Positions 8,501 to 18,055 of a stretch of DNA of 46,648 bases are shown here, one piece after another (position 1 is the first letter of the stretch; each line of letters starts with the position of its first letter). This DNA comes from Paracoccaceae bacterium. GTDB lineage: Bacteria > Pseudomonadota > Alphaproteobacteria > Rhodobacterales > Rhodobacteraceae. A program made the position numbers and the translations under genes. Where the stretch lies: contig JAPYON010000006.1 in assembly GCA_029938175.1 (NCBI GenBank), positions 1-46,648 of the forward strand. Reading direction: 5' to 3'. The notes beneath the pieces were generated by a model. It was not told the DNA's origin. It ran no database searches and saw only the letters and a list, made by a program, of their open reading frames with translations.

Positions 8501-9294
8501 GTTTTTACCTTTTTACGCATGAAGAACCACGAAATTGATATGCCTATGGCTACCACAACGACGATCAACGTGGCCAGCGCGTTGATTTCTGGAGTGACCC
8601 CAAGGCGAACCTTCGAGAAAATTACCATCGGCAAGGTGCTGGCCCCCGGGCCCGACACAAAACTGGCGATCACAAGATCGTCGAGCGACAGCGTGAAGGA
8701 CAATAACCAACCCGAAATCAGCGCAGGAGCGATCATCGGCAAAGTTATATCGAAAAACACCCGCATGGGTTGCGCGCCGAGGTCAGAGGCGGCTTCTTCG
8801 ATCGCATCATCCATATCCACCAGTCGGGATTGCACCACGACGGCGACGTAAGCCATGCAAAATGTAGTGTGGGCAATTATGATTGTTACCATGCCACGAC
8901 CGGCGGGCCAGCCGAACGCTGCCTCCATCGCGACGAACAATAGCAGCAGCGACAGACCGGTTATGACTTCGGGCATGACCAGCGGTGCGGTGACCATTCC
9001 GGTTAACAACCCGCGCCCGCGGACCTTGCCGAAACGGGTCAGGACCATGGCGGCGATTGTGCCTAGAACCGTGGCCAAACTTGCGCTTACCACGCCAATT
9101 TTCAGGCTAATCCATGCGGCGCCAAGGATTTGCGGGTCGTTCAGCAACTCGCCATACCATTTGGTGGACCAGCCGCCCCAAACCGTCACCAGCTTAGACT
9201 TGTTGAAGCTGAAGATCACAAGCGATACGATCGGGATGTAGAGGAACACGAACCCCAGAAAGGATACGATGGGCAGGAAGAGGCCACGTTTCAT
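8497..9294 (-). CDS. potI: Polyamine ABC transporter permease (PotI/PotC-like)
   Basis: The 265-residue integral membrane protein has about six hydrophobic helices. The binding-protein-dependent permease EAA loop is seen as EEAASDLGAQPMRVFFDITLP, near the last third. The start at 9294 (MKRGLFLPIV) overlaps the potH stop as ATGA; a longer in-frame extension to 9417 would run through potH and is rejected. It pairs with PotH to form the inner-membrane channel of the polyamine importer. Confidence 0.9.
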   Translation of the reverse strand: MKRGLFLPIVSFLGFVFLYIPIVSLVIFSFNKSKLVTVWGGWSTKWYGELLNDPQILGAAWISLKIGVVSASLATVLGTIAAMVLTRFGKVRGRGLLTGMVTAPLVMPEVITGLSLLLLFVAMEAAFGWPAGRGMVTIIIAHTTFCMAYVAVVVQSRLVDMDDAIEEAASDLGAQPMRVFFDITLPMIAPALISGWLLSFTLSLDDLVIASFVSGPGASTLPMVIFSKVRLGVTPEINALATLIVVVVAIGISISWFFMRKKVKT

Positions 9295-10214
9295 GTTTCG
9301 GCCCCCTTCGTTTGCGCCATGCGCAGCAGCATGATCGGTATGACCAGAAGTAACAGCATTGCAATGGCGACGGCGGAGGCAACGGGCCAGTCGCGGTTCG
9401 CGAAGAACTCGGTCCACAGGATCTTACCGATCATTAACGTATCGGGGCCTCCTAGCAGGGCGGGAATAACGAACTCGCCGATTGCGGGGATGAATACCAG
9501 CATCGAGCCCGCGACGATCCCCGGCAGGGACAGCGGGATGGTGATACGGAAGAACGTTGAAATCGGTCCTGCGCCGAGGTCGGCCGAGGCCTCCAGCAGC
9601 GCATCATCCAGCTTCACAAGATTGGCATAAAGCGGCAGGATCATGAATGGCAGGTAAGTGTAAACGATGCCGATGTAGACGGCGACATCGGTTTGCATGA
9701 TGATTAGCGGCTCATTAATCAGGCCGAATTTCATGAGCAACATGTTTAGGACACCCTTGGTTTTAAGGATGCCGATCCACGCGTAGACGCGCAAAAGGAA
9801 CGAGGTCCAGAATGGCAACACGATCAGCAGCAACAATAGCGAGCGTTTCGGCTCAGGGCTGCGCGCGATGTAGTAAGACATCGGATAGCCGATCAGCAGC
9901 GCCAGAACAGTCGAGAAGAACGCGATTTTGATCGAGGACCAGTAGGCGTTGATATAAAGACTGTCCTCCCACATATAGGCATAATTACCGATGGTAGCCT
10001 GTATCGAACCGTCCACGAATAGCGGTGAATAGGGTGGGCGGGCGATCATCGGATCTGCCACCGAGATTTTTAGCACCACTAAGAATGGTACGAGGAAAAA
10101 CACCAGCAGCCACAACATTGGAACGGCGATCACCAGCATTCGGCCAGTCAACCCGAACCGCGCCAGCAACGCAGCGGTTTTGCGCCAAGGGGAGGATGCT
10201 TGAAGGGTGGTCAT
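9291..10214 (-). CDS. potH: Polyamine ABC transporter permease (PotH/PotB-like)
   Basis: A 307-residue permease with an N-terminal helix (MLVIAVPMLWLLVFFLVPF) and about five further membrane segments. The EAA motif is LLEASADLGAGPISTFFRITIP. The stretch PFWTSFLLRVYAWIGIL is highly typical of PotH/PotB proteins. It overlaps potG upstream and potI downstream by four bases each (ATGA), which indicates tight translational coupling within one operon. Confidence 0.92.
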   Translation of the reverse strand: MTTLQASSPWRKTAALLARFGLTGRMLVIAVPMLWLLVFFLVPFLVVLKISVADPMIARPPYSPLFVDGSIQATIGNYAYMWEDSLYINAYWSSIKIAFFSTVLALLIGYPMSYYIARSPEPKRSLLLLLIVLPFWTSFLLRVYAWIGILKTKGVLNMLLMKFGLINEPLIIMQTDVAVYIGIVYTYLPFMILPLYANLVKLDDALLEASADLGAGPISTFFRITIPLSLPGIVAGSMLVFIPAIGEFVIPALLGGPDTLMIGKILWTEFFANRDWPVASAVAIAMLLLLVIPIMLLRMAQTKGAET

Positions 10215-11347
10215 GTGGTCAGGACAATGCCTGCGGCGTTGCTCCAGCTAAGAAAAACCTTCTCGTCCCATTTGATCGGTACATCGTCGTGCAGAAGGTT
10301 GGATTTAGTGACTTTAAGCGTTTTGCCGCTGGCCAGTTTGATGCAGTAGATCGACAGGTTCCCAAGATATGCAACCTCTTCGACCTCTCCCTCAACGATA
10401 TTCGCGGCCCCTTCGGGTTTGTGACGCGTGACTGCGATGCGCTCAGGGCGGATGGCCACGGAGACCGATTGGTTGACTTTCAACCCCTCGATTGGCTCCA
10501 CCAGCAGGTCAATACCTGCCTCGGGCGATTTGATCCGAAGCGTATCGGCGACAGCGACATCAACCGTACCCTCGAACATATTAACCGATCCGATAAAGTC
10601 GGCGACGTATTTAGAGTTCGGGTCCTCATAAATCTGCGGCGGCTCGCCCACTTGCACGATTTTGCCGTCTTTCATCACACCAATACGGGTGGAAAGCGTC
10701 ATCGCCTCCTCTTGATCATGCGTCACAACGATGAAGGTCACACCGAGGGATTCCTGAATGTGAATCAGCTCGAATTGCGTCTTTTCGCGCAACTTTTTGT
10801 CGAGCGCCCCAAGCGGCTCATCCAGCAACAAAAGCTTCGGTTGCTTGATTAGCGAGCGCGCCAACGCGACCCGTTGTTGCTGCCCGCCGGACAGTTGGAG
10901 CGGCTTGCGTTTGGCAAAATCTTGTAATTTCACGAGGCATAACATGTCCGCTACACGATCCATCGCTTCGGCCTTTGGAACGCCTTCTCGCAGCAATCCG
11001 TAGATGACGTTCTTTTCGACCGTCATATGCGGGAAAAGAGCGTATGACTGGAACATCATGTTGGTCGGACGGTCAAATGCGGCGATCTTTGCCACGTCCT
11101 GTCCGTCAATTTCAATTGTGCCGGAAGTTGGGGTTTCGAATCCAGCCAGCATTCGCAACAGCGTAGATTTACCGCAGCCCGAGCCGCCCAACAGGCAGAA
11201 CAGTTCGCCTTTGTAGATGTCGAGTGTGATGTCGTCGACGGCAGCGAAATCACCAAATTTTTTGGTGATATTTTTTATGCGTATGAATGGCGTCGCGGTG
11301 GCATCTTTCCACGGCTTAGCGTCGGCAGCTAGGGATGGCTCGGCCAT
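10211..11347 (-). CDS. potG: Polyamine ABC transporter ATP-binding protein (PotG/PotA-like)
   Basis: The 378-residue ATPase has Walker [10 protein letters not shown] at residues 54-62, the signature [12 protein letters not shown], Walker [13 protein letters not shown] and the switch histidine in VVTHDQEEA. The C-terminal 130 residues form the regulatory TOBE region found in spermidine/putrescine ATPases ([14 protein letters not shown]). It powers import through PotH and PotI. It follows potF after a 57-base gap that holds a strong stem-loop, which may lower its expression relative to the binding protein. Confidence 0.93.
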   Translation of the reverse strand: MAEPSLAADAKPWKDATATPFIRIKNITKKFGDFAAVDDITLDIYKGELFCLLGGSGCGKSTLLRMLAGFETPTSGTIEIDGQDVAKIAAFDRPTNMMFQSYALFPHMTVEKNVIYGLLREGVPKAEAMDRVADMLCLVKLQDFAKRKPLQLSGGQQQRVALARSLIKQPKLLLLDEPLGALDKKLREKTQFELIHIQESLGVTFIVVTHDQEEAMTLSTRIGVMKDGKIVQVGEPPQIYEDPNSKYVADFIGSVNMFEGTVDVAVADTLRIKSPEAGIDLLVEPIEGLKVNQSVSVAIRPERIAVTRHKPEGAANIVEGEVEEVAYLGNLSIYCIKLASGKTLKVTKSNLLHDDVPIKWDEKVFLSWSNAAGIVLTT

Positions 11348-11371
11348 CGGACCTCCGGATATATTGGGGAA

Positions 11372-11395
11372 GCAGGGCGCGAAGACGCGCCCTGC
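11372..11395 (-). repeat. Perfect 10-bp stem-loop between potF and potG
   Basis: GCAGGGCGCG-AAGA-CGCGCCCTGC is a perfect inverted repeat with a four-base loop on either strand, ten bases after the potF stop. On the minus strand it is not followed by a T-run. Such structures between binding-protein and membrane-component genes commonly protect the upstream message or attenuate the downstream one. Confidence 0.7.
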
Positions 11396-11404
11396 GATAG
11401 GGCC

Positions 11405-12493
11405 TTATTGACCTGTTTTAACCTTGGTCCAAAGACGTGTCACGGTGCGGTCTGTACGCGCATCGTAAACTTTCGAGCTCCACAATTTCGCACTTGCGGC
11501 TTCTGTTGGGAAGATGCCCGTATTCGATGTGATTTCTTCATCAACCATCGGCATGGAGGCCGCGTTCCCGTTCGCATACCAAACATAGTTGGTGATGTCG
11601 GCGGTAATCTGCGCGTCCATGATGAAGTTGATGAACGTATGCGCGTTATCCGCATGCGGCGCATCCACCGGAATTGCCAGCATATCGAACCATTGCAATG
11701 CGCCCTCGTCGGGGATCACATAGCCGATTTCCACACCGTTTTCGGCTTCCTCGGCGCGGTATAGCGCTTGGAATACATCACCGGACCAACCAACGGAAAC
11801 ACAGATATCACCGTTCGCAAGATCGTTGATGTACTGCGAGGAATGGAAGTAGCGAATGCTTGGGCGAACGCTTTCAAGTAACGCTGCACCAGCCTCTAGG
11901 TCAGTCTTATCCGTCGAACGCGGATCCAGGCCAAGATAGTTCATCGCGGCCGGAATCATCTCGGTTGGTGCGTCCAGCAATGTTACTCCGCAATCAGCCA
12001 ACTTGCTGACAATTTCGGGGTTGAACACCAAATCCCAGCTGTTGACCTCATAGTCTTCACCAAGACGTTCAGCAATCGCGCCCACGTTGTATCCGATGCC
12101 CGTGGTGCCCCACATATAGATTACTGCATACTCGTTATCTGCATCATAAACCGCAGCGCCAGCCATCAAATCCGCATCCATGTTTACTAGGTTGGGCAGT
12201 TTCGATTTATCGAGCGGCTGATAAGCACCCGCTGCGACCTGACGCTGAAGGAAGTCCGAAGTCGGCACAACAACGTCGTAGCCAGAGCTACCTGTCAGCA
12301 TTTTTGCCTCTAGCACTTCGTTGGAATCGAACACGTCATAGACGACTTTAATGCCGGTCTCGGCCTCGAATTTTTCGAGCGTGTCTTCGGCGATATAATC
12401 GGACCAGTTGTAAACATTTACAACATTGTCCTGTGCGGCAACAGCACCAGCGGCAAAAGACACGGTCGTGGCCAAAAGTATTGAGCGTTTCAT
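11405..12493 (-). CDS. potF: Polyamine-binding periplasmic protein (PotF/PotD-like)
   Basis: A 362-residue binding protein with a clear signal peptide (MKRSILLATTVSFAAGAVAAQ, cleavage after AVAA; only 20 residues quoted matter, ending at the AxA site). The mature start VNVYNWSDYIAEDTLEKFE is the hallmark of the PotD/PotF family. Later segments AVIYMWGTTGIGYN and WSGDVFQALYRAEE belong to the ligand cleft. It delivers putrescine or spermidine to PotGHI; which is preferred cannot be read here. A good AGGGAG ribosome-binding site precedes the ATG. It is the first gene of a five-gene operon ending with speB. Confidence 0.92.
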   Translation of the reverse strand: MKRSILLATTVSFAAGAVAAQDNVVNVYNWSDYIAEDTLEKFEAETGIKVVYDVFDSNEVLEAKMLTGSSGYDVVVPTSDFLQRQVAAGAYQPLDKSKLPNLVNMDADLMAGAAVYDADNEYAVIYMWGTTGIGYNVGAIAERLGEDYEVNSWDLVFNPEIVSKLADCGVTLLDAPTEMIPAAMNYLGLDPRSTDKTDLEAGAALLESVRPSIRYFHSSQYINDLANGDICVSVGWSGDVFQALYRAEEAENGVEIGYVIPDEGALQWFDMLAIPVDAPHADNAHTFINFIMDAQITADITNYVWYANGNAASMPMVDEEITSNTGIFPTEAASAKLWSSKVYDARTDRTVTRLWTKVKTGQ

Positions 12494-12586
12494 TGTAGTC
12501 TCCCTAGATCATTTGGTATTCGCCACATATCGGGCGTAATGGTTGTATTCTGGCACCAAATCACGCAAACAAATCAAGCCCTTTTT

Positions 12587-12600
12587 GTGATTTAATTCAC
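12587..12600. promoter_or_regulatory. GTGA-N6-TCAC palindrome upstream of potF
   Basis: GTGATTTAATTCAC is palindromic except for one base pair on each side of the central TTAA. It lies about 95 bases before potF and immediately beyond the stop codon of the preceding glutamine-synthetase-like gene. It could be an operator for a dimeric regulator of the pot operon. A possible minus-strand -35 (TTGATT, 12577-12572) follows, but with a long 19-base spacer to a weak -10. Confidence 0.35.
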
Positions 12601-13932
12601 TTAGATAACCTCAAAGTAGCTGGCGATTTCAAAGTCCGTCATTCTGGCGGCAAATTGCGCCAGCTCCTGTCGCTTGGCCAAAGCATACACCTGCCGCATC
12701 AGCTTAGGATAAATCGCAGCGTTGGTATTACCGTTCTCGAAAAGAGTAATCGCCCGCCCCCAATCTGCCGGCAACTGTGGCAAATCCAGCGAATAGGCAT
12801 CGCCCTCGACAGGATCAACAGGCAGGTTTCCTGCCTCAATACCCTCAAGGGCAGCGCCAAGCACAGCGGCCAGTATCAAATACGGGTTGGCATCAGCCCC
12901 CGCCACACGATGTTCAATCCGGCGCGCCTTGGCAGACCCACCCGGAATACGGATCGCGGCGGTGCGGTTTTCATACCCCCAGCAAATCCCGGTCGGAGCA
13001 TGTGCCCCCGGGTCCATCCGGCGATACGAATTTAGATGCGGAGCAAAAATCAGGACAGATTCCGGCATCGCCTCGATCAAACCATTGACAGCGTGGAGCA
13101 TCACATCCGTGCCCTCATCTCCGCCATTGTCAAAAATGTTGCGCCCCTCGGTGTCCAGCACACTAAAATGCACATGCAGCCCGCTGCCCGCCAAATCCAG
13201 ATATGGTTTAGCCATGAACGAAGCCGCGAACCCGTGTTTTCGTGCGATTCCCTTTACAAACCGTTTAAAGAAAGTCGCATCATCGGCGGCTTTCATTGGA
13301 TCGGGACAATGCATCAGATTAACCTCGAACTGTCCTGTTCCATTCTCGGCAATCGCCGCATCCACTGCCACATCATGCTTCGCGCAAGCATCATAAACGT
13401 CTGCGAAAAACCCCTCAAAAGCATCAATTTCACTCATGGAAAGGATATCATCCCCCTCCAATCGCCGACCCGTCACAGGCGAGCGTGGAGGCATCGGCTG
13501 CCCCTCCGCCGGATCGGTCAAATAAAACTCCAGCTCCATTGCACATACCGCAGTCAAACCAGCCGCCTTGTAGCGCTCCAAAACCCGCGCCAAAACTTGC
13601 CTAGGGTCCACGGGCGAAGGTGTTCCATCCTCCTGCCACATCCAAAGCGGCACCATCGCGGTCGGGCGTTCCAGCCAATCCATCGGTATCAGCCCGCGCC
13701 CCGTAGGTCGCGCAAAGCCATCGGCATCGCCGGTATCAAATACCAGCGGATTGTCGTCCGTATCTGTGCCCCAAATATCTACCGTGCTGATGGATAGCGG
13801 CATTCGCGCGCCCTCGGATATCACCTTTTTCGTCTGTGCAACCGGCAACCGCTTCCCGCGCCACACTCCGTTTAGGTCGACAACCGCTGCCCGAATACTG
13901 CTTGCATCGGTATTGTCCTCAAGCCACGTCAT
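12601..13932 (-). CDS. Second glutamine-synthetase-like gamma-glutamyl-amine ligase (PuuA/GlnA3 branch)
   Basis: This 443-residue protein carries the same architecture as PuuA: N-terminal AVVDLNGVWRGKRLPV, then GTGQFEVNLMHCPDP, GSGLHVHFSVLDTEG and NRTAAIRIPGG. The start is placed at the ATG at 13932 (MTWLEDN), where the family homology begins. A longer frame reaches a TTG at 14028 but adds 32 residues without family features. It precedes the potFGHI-speB operon on the same strand, separated by 107 bases that hold a palindrome. The context suggests gamma-glutamylation of an imported amine; the substrate may differ from that of the other paralog. Confidence 0.85.
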   Translation of the reverse strand: MTWLEDNTDASSIRAAVVDLNGVWRGKRLPVAQTKKVISEGARMPLSISTVDIWGTDTDDNPLVFDTGDADGFARPTGRGLIPMDWLERPTAMVPLWMWQEDGTPSPVDPRQVLARVLERYKAAGLTAVCAMELEFYLTDPAEGQPMPPRSPVTGRRLEGDDILSMSEIDAFEGFFADVYDACAKHDVAVDAAIAENGTGQFEVNLMHCPDPMKAADDATFFKRFVKGIARKHGFAASFMAKPYLDLAGSGLHVHFSVLDTEGRNIFDNGGDEGTDVMLHAVNGLIEAMPESVLIFAPHLNSYRRMDPGAHAPTGICWGYENRTAAIRIPGGSAKARRIEHRVAGADANPYLILAAVLGAALEGIEAGNLPVDPVEGDAYSLDLPQLPADWGRAITLFENGNTNAAIYPKLMRQVYALAKRQELAQFAARMTDFEIASYFEVI

Positions 13933-14089
13933 ACCATTTGCCTTACTAATATCTGTCCGGTCACTATCCGAATGAAACCACGCGCGGCTGTCAACCGAAT
14001 TCGCTAATTTTCCTTTGTCGTTGGCCAAAGTAAAGTCTAGAATTCAGCAATCCTTCTTTTCATAAATACTCAAATTCCAAGGCCAACCC

Positions 14090-15091
14090 ATGAAAACCGC
14101 GTTAACCTTTCTAACACTGTCGCTGGCCTCCATCCTGACCCCGGCTGTCGCTCAGGACTCTCTGCAAATCGGGTATTTCGCTGAATGGCCCCTGCCCGCC
14201 CATTACGGCCAAATCTCGGGCGCATACGACGAATCTCTCGCCGCGCCCACGGTCTGGACATCTTTTAACAATAGCAACGCCATGTATGCAGCCCTTGAAA
14301 CCGGAGCCATCAAAATTGCCCTTTCCCAAGGTCTAGTGCCGTTCCTGCTGGTTGCCAACGACGCGTTGGATTTCAAAATTGTCGACATCGCCGTGTCCTA
14401 TCCTTCTGGCGAAAACTGCTGCGCGCATCCAGACTTGAAATATTCGCCCGACAGCCCTTTTACCCTAAGTAACACGACCGCCGCGCTTGCGGTTGGAACG
14501 CTCACGCATTTTAATCTGAAGCGGACGCTGGAAAACTTCGGCGCAGACCCCGACTCCATCGAAATGTTGAATATGCCACCAGCTCAGGCCGCTGCCGCAT
14601 TGAAACAGGGGAAAGTTGACATCGCCTGCGGGTGGGGCCCAGCCTTGCAAACGCTGGAGGGTTTCGCCACACCGCTCCTTTCCGAAGCCCAAAAACAGAG
14701 GCTCGAGATTTCGAATTACGACACAATCGTAATTCGTTCAAGTTTCGGCAGGGACAATCCCAAAGCCGTCGCGCGGTTTTTACAAGTTACTGCAAACCTG
14801 AACGCTAGTTTCAACGGCAGCCCAGTCCGTATGATCACCGATATTGCCACAGCGATGAACATGACTACCGTGGGCGTGACAACCTCGATGCAAGGATTCA
14901 GGTTTCCAAGCACGACGGCAAAGCTCGGGGATGAATGGCTAAACGGCGGGGTGCAAGACCACCTGAATTCGCTGGCAGAGTTCTTTGTCGCGCAAGGAAC
15001 TCTGAACGATGCACTTGATTCGTACGACGAATTTGTCGACGCCAGCTATCTTAAGGCGGCCTTGGAATTACCGCTTATCGACGCTGAATAA
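14090..15091 (+). CDS. TauA-like ABC transporter substrate-binding protein (orphan)
   Basis: A 333-residue periplasmic binding protein with a signal peptide ending in TPAVAQ. The body matches the taurine/nitrate/sulfonate family: LQIGYFAEWPLPAHYGQ, ALETGAIKIALSQGLVPF, a cysteine pair in SGENCCAHPDL, and AAAALKQGKVDIACGWGPAL. No cognate ATPase or permease lies in the window, so it is either an orphan component or served by a distant transporter. It precedes soeABC on the same strand, which suggests sulfonate uptake feeding sulfite oxidation. It is divergent from the glutamine-synthetase-like gene. Confidence 0.82.
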   Translation: MKTALTFLTLSLASILTPAVAQDSLQIGYFAEWPLPAHYGQISGAYDESLAAPTVWTSFNNSNAMYAALETGAIKIALSQGLVPFLLVANDALDFKIVDIAVSYPSGENCCAHPDLKYSPDSPFTLSNTTAALAVGTLTHFNLKRTLENFGADPDSIEMLNMPPAQAAAALKQGKVDIACGWGPALQTLEGFATPLLSEAQKQRLEISNYDTIVIRSSFGRDNPKAVARFLQVTANLNASFNGSPVRMITDIATAMNMTTVGVTTSMQGFRFPSTTAKLGDEWLNGGVQDHLNSLAEFFVAQGTLNDALDSYDEFVDASYLKAALELPLIDAE

Positions 15092-15094
15092 TGT

Positions 15095-15111
15095 CGCAAG
15101 CCGAACTTGCG
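15095..15111 (+). repeat. Hairpin after the TauA-like gene
   Basis: CGCAAG-CCGAA-CTTGCG is a perfect six-pair stem four bases after the stop codon. It lacks a T-run, so it may be a message end-protector or a weak terminator that separates tauA from soeABC. Confidence 0.35.
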
Positions 15112-15141
15112 GCGGATTTGCGTACTTGGCAAACGCGACTA

Positions 15142-15170
15142 TTGATTGCATAAATACGCATATATAAATA
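15142..15170 (+). promoter_or_regulatory. Candidate sigma-70-type promoter for soeABC
   Basis: TTGATT (15142-15147) and TAAATA (15165-15170) are separated by 17 bases in an AT-rich stretch; an overlapping TATAAA gives 15-base spacing. It lies about 50 bases before the soeA ATG. This placement also argues against the longer in-frame soeA start at 15146. Confidence 0.4.
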
Positions 15171-15217
15171 TAAGACCATCAAGGATCACTAAATCAAACG
15201 GGAGGGCGGTCACAAAA

Positions 15218-18055
15218 ATGAGCAAGCATCACCAGCCACAACTCAATACTTCGCCGCACATCAGCGACGAAATTCGCCACACCACATGCTACATGTGCGC
15301 GTGTCGCTGCGGAATTAACGTCCACCTTCGCGACGGCAAAGTTGCCTATATCGAGGGCAACAAAGATCATCCGGTTAACCAAGGCGTGCTTTGCGCCAAG
15401 GGTTCTGCGGGCATCATGCAGCACTACGCACCCTCGCGCCTAAAGGCACCGATGAAGCGCGTTGGCGAGCGTGGCGAAGGCAAGTTCGAGGAAATTTCGT
15501 GGGACGAAGCCTATGAGATCGCCGCTGGCTGGTTGAAACCTATCCGCGAAAAATCCCCTGAAAAGTTGGCATTTTTCACTGGCCGCGATCAATCGCAGTC
15601 CTTCACAAGCTGGTGGGCACAGGCCTTCGGTACGCCGAACTACGCCGCCCACGGCGGTTTCTGTTCCGTTAACATGGCGGCTGGCGGCATCTATACGATG
15701 GGCGGCGCGTTCTGGGAATTCGGAGCACCCGATTGGGAGCACACTAAGTTATTCATGATCTTTGGCGTCGCCGAGGATCACGACTCCAACCCGATCAAAA
15801 TCGGACTGGGCAAGCTAAAAAAACGCGGTGCGAAAGTTATCGGTGTTAACCCAATTCGCTCGGGCTATAACGCGATTGCGGATGAGTGGGTCGGCATTAC
15901 GCCGGGTACGGATGGCTTATTTATCCTGTCGATGATTCACGAATTGCTGAAGTCCGGCAACGTCGATCTCGACTATCTGATTCGCTACACCAACATGCCG
16001 TTCTTGGTTAATCAGGACAAGAATAGCGACGAGCACGGCCTAATCCTGCGCGACGCTGGCGGCAAACAACTGGTCTGGGACCGCGTAAAAGACGCCCCTG
16101 CTGCTTGGGACGCGAAAGGCGTTAAGCCTGCGATGAAGGGTTCGTATGAAGTTGACGGCGTGCCTTGCACACCTGCCTTCATGCTGTTGGCCGACAAGTA
16201 TCTGGCCGATGAGTATAAACCTGAAGCTGTCGCCGATCGTTGTGGCATCCCTGCCGACCGGATCAAATCCATCGCTGCCGAACTTGCAAAAGTCGCTTTT
16301 GGCGAGCAGATCGTTCTGGATCGTCCATGGACAGACTTCCGTGGCGAAAAGCACGAGCAGATGATTGGTCGCCCTGTGTCCTTCCACGCGATGCGCGGTA
16401 TTTCGGCGCACTCCAACGGTTTCCAGACCGCGCGGGCATTGCACACGTTGCAAATCATGCTGGGCTCGGTCGAGGTTCCGGGTGGTTTCCGCTTTAAGCC
16501 GTCCTATCCAAAACCCGTTTCGGCACACCCGAAACCGCACCATGATGTGACCCCCGGCAAGCCGCTGAACGGCCCGCATCTGGGGTATCCTCGTGGGCCT
16601 GAAGATCTTGCGATTGATGCGGACGGTAAGGCCAAACGTATTGATAAAGCGTTTACATGGGAGAACCCGCTATCGGCGCACGGCCTGATGCATATGGTTA
16701 TTTCCAATGCGCATGCTGGCGATCCGTACAAAATCGACACGCTGTTTATGTATATGGCGAACATGTCGTGGAATTCGTCGATGAACACCAGCGGTGTGAT
16801 GGACATGCTGACGGACAAAGATGAGAACGGCGATTATGTAATCCCGCACATCATCTACTCCGATGCGTATTCGTCTGAAATGGTAGCGTTCTCGGATCTG
16901 ATATTCCCTGACACGACATATCTTGAGCGTCACGACTGTATTTCGTTGCTGGACCGACCGATTTGCGAGCCGGACGCGATTGCAGACAGCATCCGATGGC
17001 CTGTGGTAGAACCTGACCGCGATGTTCGCGGCTTCCAGACAGCACTTGTGCAGCTTGGCGCAAAACTCGGCCTGCCGGGTTTTGTCAACGAGGATGGCAC
17101 CGACAAGTTCGAGGATTACGCAGATTACATCGTGTCCCACGAGCGTCGCCCCGGCGTTGGCCCGCTGGCCGGTTTTCGTGGCAAGGATGGCAAAGGCATG
17201 GGTCGTGGTGAACCAAACCCGAACCAGATCCAAGCCTATATTGACAACGGCGGCTTCTGGATTGACCATATCCCCGAGGAAGCCTCCTACTTCAAACCGT
17301 GGAACATGGATTACCAGAACTATGCGGTCGAGCGCGGTCTTTACGACGCCGTTCAGCCCTATGTTTTCGATGTCTACCAAGAAACCATACAAAAGTTCCG
17401 CCTCGCGGCCGAGGGCAAAGGCGACATTCAACCGCCCGAGCATCTGCGTGAACAAGTTCACGCAAGCATGGACCCGTTGCCAACATGGTGGGAACCGTTT
17501 GAGCAAGCGCAGGTTGATAACAACGAATACCCCCACCACGCACTGACACAACGCCCTATGGCGATGTATCACAGCTGGGGTTCACAGAACGCATGGTTGC
17601 GCCAAATTCACGGCCACAACCCAATGTATGTGCCAACCGATATCTGGGAAGCGAACAACTTCGAAGATGGCGATTGGGCGAAAATCACTTCGTATCATGG
17701 CTCTATCACGGCGCCTGTTGCCTTGATGGAAGCGTTGAATTCCAACACCATCTGGACATGGAACGCGATTGGTAAGCGTAAGGGTGCGTGGGCGTTGCAG
17801 GATAATGCATCGGAAACCACCAAGGGCTTCTTACTGAACCACCTGATCCACGAACTGTTGCCCTCCAAGGGGGACGGTCAGCGCTGGGCGAACTCCGATC
17901 CGGTCACGGGTCAGGCGGCTTGGTTCGACCTTCGCGTGAAGATCGAAAAAACCGAGACTCCGTCGAACCTGCAATCGCAACCAAACATCGCCTCGCAGGA
18001 ATCTCCTGTTAGTCTCGGTCCCAAAAACGTTGAATACGGGAAGGAGTGGAAATGA
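15218..18055 (+). CDS. soeA: Sulfite dehydrogenase SoeA, molybdopterin catalytic subunit
   Basis: A 945-residue DMSO-reductase-superfamily enzyme. The N-terminal [4Fe-4S] site is Cys24, Cys27, Cys31 and Cys59 (CYMCACRCG, then GVLCAKG). GGFCSVN places Cys149 at the likely molybdenum-ligand position. No twin-arginine signal is visible, so the complex should face the cytoplasm. Length, sequence style and the soeB-soeC neighbours fit SoeABC, which oxidises sulfite to sulfate and passes electrons to quinone. The ATG at 15218 follows a GGGAGG site; an in-frame ATG at 15146 lies in the promoter. Polysulfide or thiosulfate reductase-type function is the main alternative. Confidence 0.85.
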   Translation: MSKHHQPQLNTSPHISDEIRHTTCYMCACRCGINVHLRDGKVAYIEGNKDHPVNQGVLCAKGSAGIMQHYAPSRLKAPMKRVGERGEGKFEEISWDEAYEIAAGWLKPIREKSPEKLAFFTGRDQSQSFTSWWAQAFGTPNYAAHGGFCSVNMAAGGIYTMGGAFWEFGAPDWEHTKLFMIFGVAEDHDSNPIKIGLGKLKKRGAKVIGVNPIRSGYNAIADEWVGITPGTDGLFILSMIHELLKSGNVDLDYLIRYTNMPFLVNQDKNSDEHGLILRDAGGKQLVWDRVKDAPAAWDAKGVKPAMKGSYEVDGVPCTPAFMLLADKYLADEYKPEAVADRCGIPADRIKSIAAELAKVAFGEQIVLDRPWTDFRGEKHEQMIGRPVSFHAMRGISAHSNGFQTARALHTLQIMLGSVEVPGGFRFKPSYPKPVSAHPKPHHDVTPGKPLNGPHLGYPRGPEDLAIDADGKAKRIDKAFTWENPLSAHGLMHMVISNAHAGDPYKIDTLFMYMANMSWNSSMNTSGVMDMLTDKDENGDYVIPHIIYSDAYSSEMVAFSDLIFPDTTYLERHDCISLLDRPICEPDAIADSIRWPVVEPDRDVRGFQTALVQLGAKLGLPGFVNEDGTDKFEDYADYIVSHERRPGVGPLAGFRGKDGKGMGRGEPNPNQIQAYIDNGGFWIDHIPEEASYFKPWNMDYQNYAVERGLYDAVQPYVFDVYQETIQKFRLAAEGKGDIQPPEHLREQVHASMDPLPTWWEPFEQAQVDNNEYPHHALTQRPMAMYHSWGSQNAWLRQIHGHNPMYVPTDIWEANNFEDGDWAKITSYHGSITAPVALMEALNSNTIWTWNAIGKRKGAWALQDNASETTKGFLLNHLIHELLPSKGDGQRWANSDPVTGQAAWFDLRVKIEKTETPSNLQSQPNIASQESPVSLGPKNVEYGKEWK

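Noticed and set aside
13036-13797. Long plus-strand frame of about 250 codons opposite the second ligase
   Set aside because: It is a shadow of the glutamine-synthetase-like gene; its composition is rich in Arg, His and Ile as expected of antisense frames.
15146-15217. Longer N-terminus for SoeA starting at 15146
   Set aside because: The extension lies over a promoter-like element, has no family resemblance, and a good ribosome-binding site precedes the ATG at 15218.
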